From positions 186,501 to 250,500 of the forward strand of contig WAEK01000020.1 in assembly GCA_011634665.1 (NCBI GenBank): a DNA stretch of 64,000 bases. Reading direction: 5' to 3'. The notes beneath the pieces were generated by a model. The model saw only the letters and a list, made by a program, of their open reading frames with translations. It did not search any database and was not told the origin of the DNA. This stretch comes from Mortierella sp. BCC40632 (lineage: Eukaryota > Mortierellomycota > Mortierellomycetes > Mortierellales > Mortierellaceae). Made by a program: the position numbers and the translations under genes. Below are positions 47,486 to 60,650 of this stretch, piece after piece. The number at the start of each line of letters is the position of its first letter. Position 1 is the first letter of the stretch.

Positions 47486-48161
47486 GAGAGTGAAAAGAAG
47501 AGAGCGAGCGGGCGAGCGAGCGAACAAACAAAAGAAAGAGAATCGCATTTTGGTACGCATACTTACCCCCCGCCCACAGAAGAGTAAGCAAAACCCCAGG
47601 CAGACCGGCCAAGATCACGGGCCATTGCAGGAAAGACCAAAGAGAGAGAGAGTATGTGTGGAGTGAGAGTAGCTTGATCCCGTTCCACGGGGCAGTTCGC
47701 ATCCTAGGGACTCTGATCTGCTTACGGCCCCGATCACCGCTGCTTGCTACTGGGGTGGGAGGTTGAGAGATAAGACGCCTACTTTCACACCCATGTTCTA
47801 CTGTCCTCTTTCCCTTCCCCATCCTCACAAAGTCATCCACCTGTAAATCATCCACAAACACACAAAAAGAAAAAGAAAAAGAAAAAGAAAAAGAAAAAAA
47901 ATGGCGTCCTCTTGGTAGAAGGTTCGCGAATTCTTTTTTTTATTGGTAACAGCCACTGGGCAAGTGTGTTGACCTTAGAATTGGGTCAGCTTCTGGGGAA
48001 AAGTGCCTGAATAAGGGACCTTCTTTTTTTCTCCTCAGATTATAAAGATAATATACAAAGGGTTGGATGTTGCTTCTCTCTTCTTTTCAAAAGAAAAAGA
48101 AAGAAAGAAAGAGATTAAAAAAAAAATAACAAAAGAGAGAGAACAACATTCCGTTGCAGTC
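47019..48161. other. Intergenic region
   Basis: Holds the CT-rich leader (coding strand) of the DUF4436-like gene (47019-47310), a GA repeat (47431-47484), and the 3' flank of the Kar9-like gene. A minus-strand frame near 47570-47640 encodes a hydrophobic stretch before a GTAAGT, but I see no partner exon. Confidence 0.5.
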
Positions 48162-51100
48162 TCATACGCTCAGAGAGCTATGCTCAACCAAGAACTGATC
48201 CAAGTCTTGCCAACCACCTCCTCCAATTCGGACAGCCACCTTCTTGACTCTTCTTGACTTTTCTCCAGAAGTGGCTGCCTTGGTTGCCAAAGGACTTCTC
48301 CAGCCCGTCATCATCCCCCTTCCAGAGCTTGGATAACTCGTCGCCACTGAACCTGCAGAAGACGACGACGAAATCGAAGCTCGACTCGTCATGGAACTTG
48401 ATCGGACACGCGCACTCTCGGGCTTGGCCAATCGAATCGCCGCCGTGATTGCCGCTGCTGCGACTGTGGCCACCTTGGGACCTGCGTTCGTCAAGGCAGC
48501 AGCAACGGGTCGTTTGATACCGACGGCCTTCTTTTGTTGGGTTGCTTGCTGTTGGATTGCATCCTCAACACCGCTGTGGCTACCTCCACTCGATACTCCC
48601 GAATCATCTTCATCAACAGTAGATGTGGTACTCTGTCGGTTCGACTCCATCAATCGGCAAAGAACCATCTTGCCACCCACCTTTGTCATGGATGAGTTCA
48701 AGGAAGTAGAGGAACCGTTGGTTGGCTGCTCATCGACACGACCACCAAAGTAGTACTTGCCATCACCTAACCGCTGGACTGGAATCCGCACAGAGCTTGC
48801 ATTCATGACTTTGGCAAACGCTTCATCCAGTTCATCGCCTCGGACAGGGATATAAGGGAGTATCTCTCTGGGCTGCTTTTGTTCCGCTGCATCTCTTTCT
48901 TGTTTCTGCTGTTGCTGTTGTTGCTGTTGCTGTTCTTTTTGTTGACGAAGTCCTGCAGACAACAGTGAAGATCGGTTTTGTCTCGCGGGACTAGCAGTTC
49001 CATTCGTCAGAGAAGGTGAAGTGACCGTCGATTTGTGGAAACCCAAGCTCACATTGGTGGGAGAAAGGGTTCTGGATCCATCCCCATTCCCAACCTGGCT
49101 ACTACCACTGCTGCTACTCACACTCAATCGCCTTTGTCCTCTTTGCATAAGATCAAGACTCTCGGCCGCACTTCCAAACGAAAGTCGTCTTGAGGCCTGT
49201 GTGGTTGTCGTGGTCGCATGACGAAGGACAAGATCCTCACTACTCGAGTTTTGTCCGCTCTTGTATCCAGGGTGACCTGCACTGTGGACACTATAAGCGC
49301 TCAGTCTCCGTTGTCGGGGTACTGGAGGTGAAAACGGTGGTAGACTAGATTGGCCTGTCATTCTTGGACTCGCCCCCGTACGTCCTACCAGGGCAGATGA
49401 GGATGGGGAGCTACCGGCACCATTCGGGTCGATGCTTCGCGAACTTTGCTGTTGCTGTGTCATCATCGTCGACCCACTGGTCCTTGTACTAGCGCTTGAT
49501 GCCGAGTTTTGACGTGGTCGAGTTGTCATGGCTAGATTCGAGCCCGTGTTCACGGGCGTAGGAATCTTGAGTTGAGCCCTTCGAGCTCCAGCAAAACCCG
49601 AAGGGGAAGGACATGAAGTCGACAAGGACAAAGCAGACGTGATCGATGGAGCACTCGAGTTCCGGTTCGGGTTTCCTGACGGCGAAAAGATTGGCTTCAT
49701 CTGGGTTGGGATCCGACTGCTGCCGTTCGTACTTGTGGCTCTGCTGGGACTACGACTCAAAGGAATTGGTGTACAGGATGAACTCCTGTTCCTAGAAGCG
49801 GCAGTGCTCGCCTGACTCGAGGGCGTAGGCGAAGGACTGCTGGAACGACGAAGTCCAGCTGAGGATCCCGATCGTGGAGAATAAGTCGATGCCAAAGATG
49901 GAGCATACGGGATGCCTGGAATAGAAGGTGAGGTGACACTTGTGCTACAGAAGAAAATTAATTTTTAAACATCGTTCCGTGTTAGAAAAGAAAAGGCAAG
50001 CACATGGCATGAATGGGTGTAAGAAATCATACTAAGGCCAAGCTCACACATACCTTGGGCACCATGGCCTCAGTTTGTCCGAGTTGGCTCGGGTGGGTGA
50101 CCTCGAGGGGCTTCGACTTAGAGTGCGGTAGTTGTTACAAGTATTGGGCGAGAGCAGAGAAGAGTTGGGGATCGAAAGACTGCTACTCGTAGTGGCAGGA
50201 GACCATGGTCGACTCGCGCGTACATTTGAAGGCGATTTTGCTCTTTCTCTTACAGCAGTAGGTATTGCTGTAGGAAGGGGTCGTCGGCCTCGTTGATGTT
50301 GCTGCGGATTGGGAGTAGGGGGCGTGAAAAGGTTTGGAGGACCGGGATCTCGCCACCCTGGCTGAACTTGTGACTTTCGCATAGAAAAGAGCGGCTTCTC
50401 TGGGAGCTGTGATGGAGGCGTAGGAATATACGAAGGGATGGACGAGTCGAGGATATCCAACATCCCCTCGATCCCATCCAAATCAATTTCAACCCGCTCA
50501 AGGTCACTACTCAGCTGGCCCCATTTAGTTTTCATGTCCCGGTGCTTCTGGATCACATCCGCATTCTTGGTCATTCGACTCTCGATACCATTCTCGAGCA
50601 TGTTCAACATCTTGTTGACGGCAGGGGAATAGTACTTGTGCTTGGCTTCAAAGCTCTTAAAGATCGTATAGAGATGGTCCCTGTCAATTGGAGCTGTGGG
50701 GACGACCTTATCTCGGACCATGACTTTGATCTGCTCGACAAGGCCCCGACAATGGATAATAGCCCGTTCCATCGACTCCATCATGGAATGCACCTGCCCA
50801 GCGACCTGCTCAAAGACGGTCAGCCAGCGCTCCTCTTTGATTTCATCCGTGATCTTGTCCTTGCGTGTCTTTGTATCCTCCCACAGGTTGAGAATCCGCA
50901 AAAACTCGTCCTTGATTCCATCGACAGACTCTTGTTCACGTGCTGTGATGCCTGAGGACATGGAATAAATCTCGGACTTCAAGGCTTCTAACCTTGGGAC
51001 CAAGAGCTCAATCTTTTGGTTCAGATCCACAAATGGATCCACATTCCGCTGCTGGATGCTTAGCTCATCCGAGACTGCCAGCAAGGATGCCGCGGGGGAA

Positions 51101-51963
51101 AGGGGTGGTTGAGAGAGGGGCGGGGAAGATGGTCCATGGACTGACTTTGTACTGCCTTCTTCGCTCGCACAGTGTCGCTCCTGTTGGATCGTATCAATCC
51201 CAGAGGCAATCTCTTCAATGGCTGTCAACACTCTTTCCATCTGTGTCAGTAGCTCTCCACGGAGACGAGATCCCGCAAATATCTCTTTGACCCTTCCGAG
51301 TAGTGCTCGGAGTGACTCCCAACTAGCCTGAACTGCACTTGCTGTCAATTGGAGTTCCTGTAGAGTCAAGGGTGAGCCAACCTCTTTTTCTGGGCTCTTG
51401 TCATCTCCGTGGTTGTTTGATTCTGGGGCAGCGGATCGGACCAGTCTGGATTCAATTTTTTCCTTGAGTTCGAGCATCATTGCAATATTGGGCTGAAAAC
51501 GGTTCATGATCACATCAATCTCGCTAACATCCTGTTTGTCACTTGCCCCGTGCTGTCCAACGTCCATCTCCAAGCCAAAGACGGTCACCTCTGCGGTCTC
51601 GAGCCATTCACTCATCTCTGAGGTCGCCTTTCGAAATCGGGTTGTCAAGAGTGGGATGGGCATCGTATCTACCGACGTGAGTGCATGGTAGATATCACTA
51701 AAGGGCACGGGCAGCTGCTTGAGTTTCTCTAATTGTGTGTGATAGGATTGATAGATTGTTGTGGTTGCTGTGGTTGTTGTTGTTGCTGTTGTTACTTGTA
51801 CTGCTGCTGCGGCTGCTGTGGTGGTGGTGGTGTTGGCTGCGGTCATGACGGTATCTGTGGTTGTAGTAGTGTTGCAGGAGGAAGCAGTATCAGTGATGGT
51901 CGTATCCATGGTTGTTTGGTCGGACAGCAAAGCGTCCGAATCGGATTCCTGTGAGGATGGCAT
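48162..51963 (-). CDS. Kar9-like spindle-positioning protein with C-terminal GAS2-related (GAR) domain
   Basis: Two exons (51963-50054 and 49944-48162) separated by a 109-base GT-AG intron give 1,230 residues. Residues 1-75 are Ser/Thr/Asp-rich. About 76-530 are alpha-helical with heptads and spectrin-like spacing, including LPVPFSDIYHALTSVDTMPI and EWLETAEVTVFGLEM, as in the Kar9 N-terminal domain. From about 530 to 990 it is Ser/Pro/Arg-rich and probably disordered; basic Ser-rich linkers of this kind bind microtubules. The C-terminus is a GAR domain: DELDEAFAKVMNAS, then RLGDGKYYFGG, KMVLCRLM, and finally VAVRIGGGGWQDLDQFLVEH. About 134 residues of Ser/Ala-rich sequence split the last two strands. 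GAR domains bind microtubules, and Kar9 links plus ends and EB1 to myosin for spindle positioning. The Kar9 assignment is less sure than the GAR domain. Confidence 0.82.
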
Positions 51964-52330
51964 TGGCTCTTTTTATATGACTACTGGAAAGAATGAGAAT
52001 GAGGCCAGAAGCAGAGGTTAGTCTTCAAGTTTAGAAGTACTTTGTTCTATCTTGAGAAAGAGAGAGAGAGAGAGAACATGAACGACTTTACAAGACTGCA
52101 GCGTTCAACTACACTGCAGCTGGGCTCCAAGGTATGAAAGGTCATTTTTTTGACATGAAGACATACGTAAAGTGATGTTCCGGGTTGGGAGCAAGGAAAG
52201 AGTTGGCCTAAAGGCGGCGATGCAACAATAGAGTCCAGGCTGTGATGTGCTGTTGAGACGGCTGAGGATCAGACGAGCAGACGGTGGGGGCAGAGCGAAC
52301 AAACGAACAAGAGCGGGACAAAAAGAGCAA

Positions 52331-52365
<35 letters not shown>

Positions 52366-53765
52366 TGAGCTGAGAGGAAAGCGAGAGAGTAAATGAAAGA
52401 GCTGGTCAAAGTCCAGGAGGCGGCGTCCCCACGGCTGCAGTGAGCTGGAAAATAGCTCCTTTTGTCATGGGACTAAGGAAGAAGAAGCGTTGCAACGAGA
52501 GAGAGAGGGCGGATGACCAGATGATATCCCGACAGTAACACCATCGACGACAGCTTTTGCCCCATTCTGCATTATTGTGACCCAGTGGGGCGCACTAGGA
52601 GGAGGAACGCACTCCTTACCGCCGAATTACAATGCCCCATGTTTGCCATCCCGACCCATGTGGGTAAAGTCGCCTTTTTTTCTTCTTCTTTCATCTTCCC
52701 ATGGAGTGTGTCAGATTTCGGGACCGCAGCCTCCTTGCTCCCCGGTCGTGCTCAACGGAGAAAAAAAAAGAAAGAAAGAAAAAAAAAAAAGGTGCACCAG
52801 CAACATACATGTGTGTATGTCAATGTCCAACCCAACACGAGGCAGACAGAAAGGAACAGGAGGTGGTCCTTTTTCTTCTCTTTCTCCATCTTTTCTTCTT
52901 TCTTTCTCTCTTTCTTTCTCTTCACTACCCATCTGTTGTATCCAGCCACATTTGGGCGAAACCAGGAGCCAATATACATTCGATAGCCGGAGGCTCAGAA
53001 ACATCGTAGCCGAGCAATAAGAGAACACGTATGATACAGATGGTGGGGCTCGATCCGCTGCCGATGCCCTTTTTTTTTTGTTTGTTTGTTTTTGTGGAAA
53101 GGGGGTAGCCTGACACTGTCCCGGAAGCACACATTGCTCATGGATCGCCATCCTATCTAGGACCAGCCTGTCGTCTCTGATCCTAGCTGTCAGGACCAAG
53201 TATCTGGTCGGTCCTTGCTCAATCCTGGTTCTTCCTAGCTCCAACCGTTCTGCCCTGACCAACTCGCACTCGATGGGGTTGCAATGAGTGAAAGAAGCTT
53301 TCCTTGCAGGGATGCACAGCCTACGGACCCTCTTTGTCTCCTTCAACAGGAAGGGAGGAGGAAAAAAAAAAAATAAGCTCTGGCGGTCGATGGTCCCTGT
53401 TGTGACCATTCAGGCCCTAGCTATGCATGCTGGCGCTGTGTAGTTTAAGAAGGTTGCTAGGAAGGTAGGCCAGGTCGCTGAAAGTGAAGTATTGTGCACG
53501 CGTCCAATTGGGTCCTGCCTGGCTGGTCCTGACTCCTAAAGCGCGTACTATGCATCAAATCCAATAGAGTCATTGGAGAGGTTTCTGCTTTTCTCTCTCT
53601 CTCTCTCTCTCTCCCTCGCTAAAGGACGGGGTAAAAGGAAGGAAGGAAGAGGGGAGGGGAGAGGGAGATGTCCTTCTCATCATGGACAAGAGACTGGATG
53701 GAGGACGGATCATATTACCTGGAACCAGTAGAATGGGAGGAGCAGATTTAATGTCTAATGAAGAA

Positions 53766-53768
<3 letters not shown>

Positions 53769-53825
<57 letters not shown>

Positions 53826-53826
53826 G
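53769..53826. repeat. (AT)17 followed by (GA)n
   Basis: Seventeen perfect AT units run into about 12 GA units. The AT part is self-complementary and could extrude as a hairpin. Confidence 0.9.
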
Positions 53827-54027
53827 CGAAGAGAGATGAATGGAAGGATGGATGGATGGACAGGGCGATCAAACAGTGGGTCGTGAGAATGTCGACAGGC
53901 CAAGAGAAAGAAAGAAAGGGACCAAAAAAGGGGGTTTGGTGGTGCAAGGATTGGAGAGAAGGGGAGAGGGAGAAAGAAAGAGAGAGAGCGTGAATAGGAG
54001 AGCGATTCGATAGAGAGAAGAAAGACA

Positions 54028-54030
<3 letters not shown>

Positions 54031-54122
<92 letters not shown>
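54031..54122. repeat. Long GA microsatellite
   Basis: About 45 GA units with a single GATAGA interruption near 54053; the longest dinucleotide repeat in the window. Confidence 0.9.
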
Positions 54123-54126
<4 letters not shown>

Positions 54127-57100
54127 AGAGGTGGATTGACGTGCACAAAGGAACACACGGGGTTGAATGGGATGGGATTAGGGGGACAAGAACAAAAGAG
54201 AGAAAGAGAATGAAAGAGATTCAGCCCATTTCGTTCGATCGGTCTCATGTCATTCTATTTTTTTTTTTTCTCTTGACCCACTACCATATCCACTCTACCT
54301 TTTTTTTTTTTTTTTTTTTTTGCCTATTGCTCTTAGCTCTTTTGCTCAATGCGTGTGCACTGTGCCTGCCTGAGATGGATACGATAGACAGATGGAGATG
54401 CCGATGCGAGGGCTCGTCGTTCTTTCGCGTCTTTTTCTATATTGCAATTCAAGGCCACCTCTGTCTTAGTCTGCGAGCATCGGCTCTCGGCCCCAGAAGA
54501 GACATCAAGAAGAGAGAGAGAGAGAGACAGACAGGTAGAGAGCTCTTCTAACCCCCTCTGCTCGCACCCAATCCAAGCACTGTTCTCCCCTCTGCACCCC
54601 CTACCCTACCACCCTACCAATGACCACATCCACATCAATGTCTGAGGCAATTACCTCCGTCAGCGTCATTGCAACGGATACATCTACTGCTTCATCTTTC
54701 CTCTCTTATTCTCTCTCATTTTCATTTGGAAAAGAAATCCCCTTGTCCGCAGGAGTAAAGAGAGAGAGAGTGGGAGAGGAGGAAGAGGAGGAAGAGGAAG
54801 AGGAAGAGGAAGAGAGAGAGGAGAGAGAGGAGAAAGAAGAGAGAAGCGAAGAAAGAAGAGAGCAGTAACACCTGTGCAATAGAGCAAACGGGCAATACCA
54901 AATCTGGCGGGAAAGCATAGTGGAATGCAGGCTCCCCCCACTCCACTCCACAATTAGCATAGGCAAACAGAAGGGGTCCCAAAAATAAATGCCAAAGGCC
55001 TTTCGTAATTTTTTCAGACGCCCTTTCAGACGCCTGTCTCTCTCTCTTTTTTTTTTTTTTTTTGTTGTTGCGAAACGAAAGAGTTGGCACCACATGGTCC
55101 TATTTATACTTGCCTGTCAAACCCACTGTTCTGCCCTGTGAATATCAAGTCAGCCACATTGGAGATTACGCCCACTTTCTCCTCTCTTTCTCTTCTCTTC
55201 TCTCCTTTCCACATAATGCGCACTACAGTCTCACACCTTCTCACTCAGATCTGTAGGCTGTGCATTCATCATCATCCTCTCCCTCTCCCTACAGGAAGGG
55301 AGAGTGGAGAGTTCCTGTTGATAGATTGTAGTTCAGTAGCAACTGATGCCTAATCTCGCTGTGGAAAGCAAAAAGGTGAGATAATAGGATTATACGCGAA
55401 GATGATTCTATCTAGGCAATCGCATAGCTTTTTAAAAAAAAAAAAAAAAGCCGGTCATGGTAAAGGCGTGTTTAGGAGAGAGGCAACGGCCAATGATAGC
55501 TAGACCCAAATCAGTTATTGGCAGAAGGCAATCCACGGGGTCAGGTACGGCTGGAGAGAGTGGATATACTGACTTCAGGTCGTCATATGAATTTGCTGTC
55601 TTATCGGAACGATAAGCACGTGTATGATAGGGCTGCCCGGGGGGGATAGGGGAAACATCAAGACCACAAAAAAAAAAAAAAAAAAAAAAGGTTAGAGTTC
55701 ACTACACACTGATCACTAAATGTTCAGGCTACATGGCCACAGGGCGATGGGTGTTCCCGGACAACGGTCCATGGTGTGGACGTTCCTGAGACCTGTTTGT
55801 CTCTGAGCCATTCTGCCACGCGTTTGGCCATAGGCGGTAATCAACACCTCGGGCCAGAGAAGGTTTTGGGGGGAAGAAAGGAATCCCAAACGCGTGTATA
55901 GACGTCAACAAGATCCGAATGTGACCATGCTTCTCTCTCCTTTGGCCCCGCTTCCTTTGATCTCTCTTTTTTTTTTCTTCTTCTTTCTCTCTCCCTCTCT
56001 CATTCACTCTCTTTTTTCACTCTTTTTTCTCTTCTTGCTCATCCTCCGGCTCCTCCCATCCCATTGGTTTCTTTGGCTTCCATGGATCGCTGATCATCTC
56101 TGTTTTCTCTGTTTCTGTCTCGTGCCATCGATCCTTTAGTTGCTGGGGTCTGCCTCCGCCCGAGCCATGAGAGCACCGCCATGCTTTACTTCCGAATCTA
56201 TGCTATGCTTGTTGTCATGCTAGACTCTGTGATCTACACTGCTAGATCCGGTCATCTCTGTAGCCCCTATGCCCAAATGCTTCTCTCTGCCTGACTGACC
56301 AGGCGCTCTATTCGCTGTAACTTCCTCGCTCAGGCAGACAGGCAACAATGGTCGGCATGTTGATGATTACAGTTCATATCCCGTGGGATAGCCAACTCGT
56401 GTGTGCGTGAAATATGTGTGTGTGCGTGTGTAGAAATGCCTCTGGCTGCCAAAAAAGGCCTCACAACCTTAATGAAAATTGCGGGGACAAGCTCACCACC
56501 CCTGTTCAAAAAAAAAAAGGTCAGTCTGTTATTTTACGATAAGGACGCAACTTCAAAACAGCGCAAACAGTGACATTGAAATGGTCCGCCCATTTCCACC
56601 AGCGTCGTCTCACTTTTCTTTTTCTTTGGCTATTGAAAACGCACTAGCTGGAGCCTCTTGTCTCTCTCTTTCAGTCTTTCACCCCAAGGAGATCCAATAT
56701 TTTTTGGACAAGAGTGCAGCCAATAATCTACTCACGCAAAGCACTTGTCCTCGTCTTTTGCGGTATTTTTTTTTTTTTTACTCCTCTTTTTATTTTCGCA
56801 GGACGTACATACTCCAAAAACAGTCCAGGAAGTCAGGAACCACCTTTGAGGATGTCGCGCAAAGGATGTGCGAGAATGCTTTCCCACAGTCTTGGCAGGG
56901 CCCAGGGACTATGGATCATGCAGCGAAAGAGAGACGGAACAACTCTTTTCTTTTTTTCTTTTTTTCTTTTTCAGAGTCAGCAAAGGGGCGAAGGAGAAAA
57001 GGAGGCAAGGGAGTTCAATGCGTTTGCCTCGGACATGCTGTTGGTCCGTGAGAGAAAAAAGGAGAGGAATGAGCGCCAAAAAAGAACAAGAAAAAAAAAC

Positions 57101-57835
57101 CATCATAGTCGTAGAGGTCACTCTCGAACCTCTGGACGCATACAAGATGATTCATTGCGTCGGCATTTTGCATTGGAGACTAGCATTAGGCGCCCCGAAG
57201 AATGCTGCGAGGGGTCTTCTGATGTGGACTCGATCCAGACGGGCGGTAGTTTTTAAGAATAAAAAAAAAAAAGAAAGAAAAAAAAGAAAAGTGAATGAAA
57301 GAAAGAATGAAAGGAAAAAAGAGAATATTAGTGCTCAAGGAGAAAGAAAAACAGAAAAGAGAAAAGCAAAAGAGAGGGTAAGCGGGCGAAGTGAATGGGC
57401 GCCAAGCTCCTTCTTCTACAGAGTTACGGATGGCAATGATAGGACATGATAGGGTCCAGATGGACCAGACGGAGAGGATCAAAGCGAGAGAGTGAGTGTG
57501 TGAGTGAGAGAGCAGGAGGAGTCACCTCCAGGGGTGACTGCTGTCAACTGAGGGCTCTGGGCCCGGCCTTTTGTCTTCTTATCCGACCTGAACCTTCTGA
57601 ACCTTGTTTGGTCCGTTCTCTTTAAAAGCGGCCATCCACAATCATCGTCTCTTCTCTTCTCTCTTTCTCTCTTGTTTTTTCTTCTCTCCATCCTCTCCTT
57701 CACCTTTAACTCTAGCCTTGTACATTCACCTCACCCTTACCCCTACTCTCTTTCTCTCGCTTCTCTTCTCCATCTCTTTCTCTCTCTCTGTCTCTTTGTC
57801 TCTCACCTTCTGTACATAGATACCCTTTGCTCAAC

Positions 57836-60474
57836 ATGACCAGTCAGGCCCGCATTGAGACTCTCAAGGACATCATTGACCGCCCCACGCGTTCTATCCA
57901 GTACCCGCGCAAGGCCGATGGCAAGCCTATCTACACCTCGGAGATCTTTGGCGAGAACGTCTTTGACCTCAAGAAGATCGCCAATGCTCTCCCTAAACCC
58001 GCCTATGCCCTCTTCCTCAAGCAGATGCGTGGTCGTCAGGCGCTCGACAAGGCCACCGCAGATGCCGTCGCACATGCCGTCCGTATCTGGGCCATGGACC
58101 GTGGCGCCACCCACTTTACACACTGGTTCCAGCCTCAGACCGGTGCCACTGCTGAGAAGCATGACGCTTTCCTCTCGTTAAAGTCCAACTTTACCCCCAA
58201 CGGCGAGGAGGTAAGACTCAATGTCCGGATAGAAGAACTTACTGGGAAGCACAGGAGAACGCTCGTCTCGACAAAGCAACAAAGAAAGAGAAGGGGGGAG
58301 GGGGCATAAAAAAAAAAAGTAAAAAGAGTCTAAAAGGGCGGCGAGAAGTCTACTGGATAGCCTGATAAGATGGCTGTATCTGGTTCATCACTGGTCTCAT
58401 CAGCTCTTGGGATAGGGCGCGACACGACACGACTCTGATACGAGTGTGGTTGGATGTTGTCTGTGTGTGCCTGTGCACGCCTGCATCCCGCTAGCGCCTG
58501 TGACTGTGCTCTCTCTGGTTCACTCGCTTTTTCACTCACCACCCTTTTTTTTATCTTTTGTCGTTCAAATAGGTCACGCCCATCGACTCGTTCTCAGGAA
58601 CTCAGCTGCTCCAAGCCGAGCCTGATGCCTCATCCTTCCCCTCGGGTGGTATGCGCACAACCTTCGAGGCCCGCGGCTACACTGTCTGGGATACCACCTC
58701 ACCCATGTTCATCCAGAGTGCTCCTCATGGCACCACCGTCCTCTACATCCCCTCCGTCTTTATCTCCTACAACGGCGACGCGCTCGACGAGAAGACTGTC
58801 CTCCTCCGCTCGACCAACCAGATCTCCAAGGCCGCTTGCGAGCTCCTCAACCTGATCGATCCCGTCCCTGTCGGCGCCCAGCCCCGTACCAGCCATGTCT
58901 TCACCACTCTCGGCACTGAGCAGGAGTACTTCCTGATCGATCGATCGCTCTATGCTCAGCGCCCCGATCTCAAGCACACTGGACGTACACTCATCGGCAA
59001 CTTGCCCCCTAAGCACCAGCAGATGGATGACCATTACTTTGGTCGTATCCCTTCCAAGGTCATGGCCACCATGTCAGAAGCCGAGCTCGAGCTTTTCCGT
59101 CTCGGAGTTCCAATCAAGACCCGCCATAACGAGGTCGCACCCCAGCAGTTTGAGCTGGCCCCTATCTTTGAGGAGGCCGTCCTTGCCGTCGATCACAACT
59201 TGTTGACCATGGATGTCCTCTCTAAGGTCGCCCACAAGAACAAGCTCAAGGTCCTCTTCCACGAGAAGCCCTTCAAGGGCATCAACGGATCGGGCAAGCA
59301 CTGCAACTGGTCCATGTCGACGGATCGTGGCGAGAACTTGTTGGATCCCACTGTCAAGCCCGAGACCAACTACCGCTTCCTTCTTTGCTTGGTGGCCGTC
59401 TTGCACGCTGTTCAGAAGCACGGAGGTCTCTTGCGCACATCGATCGCCTCTTCCTCGAACGAGCACCGTCTGGGTTCGCATGAGGCCCCTCCTTGCGTCA
59501 TCAGTGTCTTCTTGGGTGAGCACTTGACCGAAGTCTTGGACTCTGTTGAAGAGTCGCGTCCCATCAAGAACTTTTCCGTGCCCGAGATCCAGACCATCAA
59601 GCTTGGTGGTACTGCCTTGGATGTCAAGGTCGCTTCACTCCCTAGCATCGCTCGTGATCTCACGGACCGTAACCGTACTTCGCCTTTTGCCTTTACTGGA
59701 AACAAGTTTGAGTTCCGTGCTGTCGGTTCCAAGCAGTCGCCTGCTTTCCCTGTCACGATTCTCAACGCTGCTGTTGCTTCGGCTCTTCAGGATGTTACGG
59801 AGGCTCTTCGCAAGCAGATGGGCGACCGACCTTACCCCTCGGATGCTGATAAGGTGGCAGTCATCAAGCAGTTCATTGCTTCGACCAAGGCTGTTCGCTT
59901 TGAGGGAGATGGTTACTCGGATGCTTGGTTGCAGGAGGCCGAGAAGCGTGGTCTTCCCAACATCAAGACTTGCCCTGAGGCCTTTGAGCAGCTCTTGAAC
60001 CCAGAGCATGGTGAAATGTTGACCAAGCAGGGCATCTTTACTCCCTCGGAACTCCAGGCTCGTTGCTTGATTCTTTTGGAACGCTATGCCAAGGACATTC
60101 ATGTGGAGGCCAGCACTCTCCGAACCTTGCTTGCCTCGCAGATTTCGCCTGCTGCGTATGAGTACCGATCGGCTCTTGCTGCTTCTGTCCAGAACCTTCG
60201 TGCGATCAGTGAGGAGGATGCTGCTCCCGAGTTGGCAGCATTGAAGGCCTTGACACCTGTGGTCAAGGGACTTCAGGAGGCTGTTGAGACATTGGACAAG
60301 GTGATCCATGAGATGCACGAGTTGGCGGATGATCCCGTTCAGGAGGCCAAGTTTGCCAGCAATGTGGTGGTCCCAGCCATGAACGATGCTCGTGTGGTTG
60401 CAGATAAGATGGAGGTCCTGACTGCAGACAAGAACTACCCCATTCCTCACTACAGCGAGCTCTTGTGGTTCTAA
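57836..60474 (+). CDS. Glutamine synthetase type III (GSIII)
   Basis: Two exons (57836-58210, 58573-60474) joined in phase 0 give 758 residues, close to the 700-730 usual for GSIII and about twice type II. The enzyme makes glutamine from glutamate, ammonia and ATP in the cytosol. Family marks in order: GEEVTPIDSFSG at the exon join, GTEQEYFLID (glutamate/metal site), TRHNEVAPQQFELAP at about 308-322, HEKPFKGINGSGKHCNWSMS at about 354-373 (ammonia and ATP site), SSSNEHRLGSHEAPP, and DRNRTSPFAFTGNKFEFRA. The helical C-terminal domain, specific to type III, is complete. Codons strongly favour C in the third position in exon 1 and early exon 2, as in highly expressed genes. The intron is 362 bases. 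Most fungi use only type II, so a type III gene supports an early-diverging lineage. It converges on the Cdt1 gene. Confidence 0.96.
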
Positions 60475-60584
60475 GTCAGTGTTTCTATTCAACTATTGAA
60501 TCCATTTTTTTTTTCTCTATCTCCTTCTCTTTTTGTATTCCCTGTAAAATCGTAGCACCCTCCACCTCCCCATGAGTTCTCTCA

Positions 60585-60617
<33 letters not shown>

Positions 60618-60650
60618 CATGATTCTCTTTTGTGGTCCAAAAGTCGATGC

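Larger units (their letters stand above)
51964..57835. other. Long gene-poor region, mostly simple sequence
   Basis: Almost 6 kb without a gene I can support. Notable: an A run at 52334-52362; 53769-53826, an AT repeat passing into GA; 54031-54122, a GA repeat of about 45 units; 54301-54320, a T run; 54760-54870, a purine-rich frame encoding only Glu/Arg; an A run at about 55670-55689. 55730-55900 and 56100-56400 have ordinary composition but no recognisable product. 57600-57835 is the CT-rich leader of the glutamine synthetase gene. Confidence 0.6.

Noticed and set aside
47397..47861. Minus-strand frame upstream of the DUF4436-like gene
   Set aside because: It consists of unrelated leader DNA and a GA repeat; the short hydrophobic stretch has no in-phase partner exon.
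55729..56007. Minus-strand frame with an ordinary-looking segment (LARGVDYRLWPNAWQNGSET)
   Set aside because: Short, preceded by a purine repeat, with no recognisable family or splice partners.
56714..57256. Lys/Arg-rich + strand frame before the GSIII gene
   Set aside because: Mostly T and A runs; no start context, domain or consistent splice pattern.
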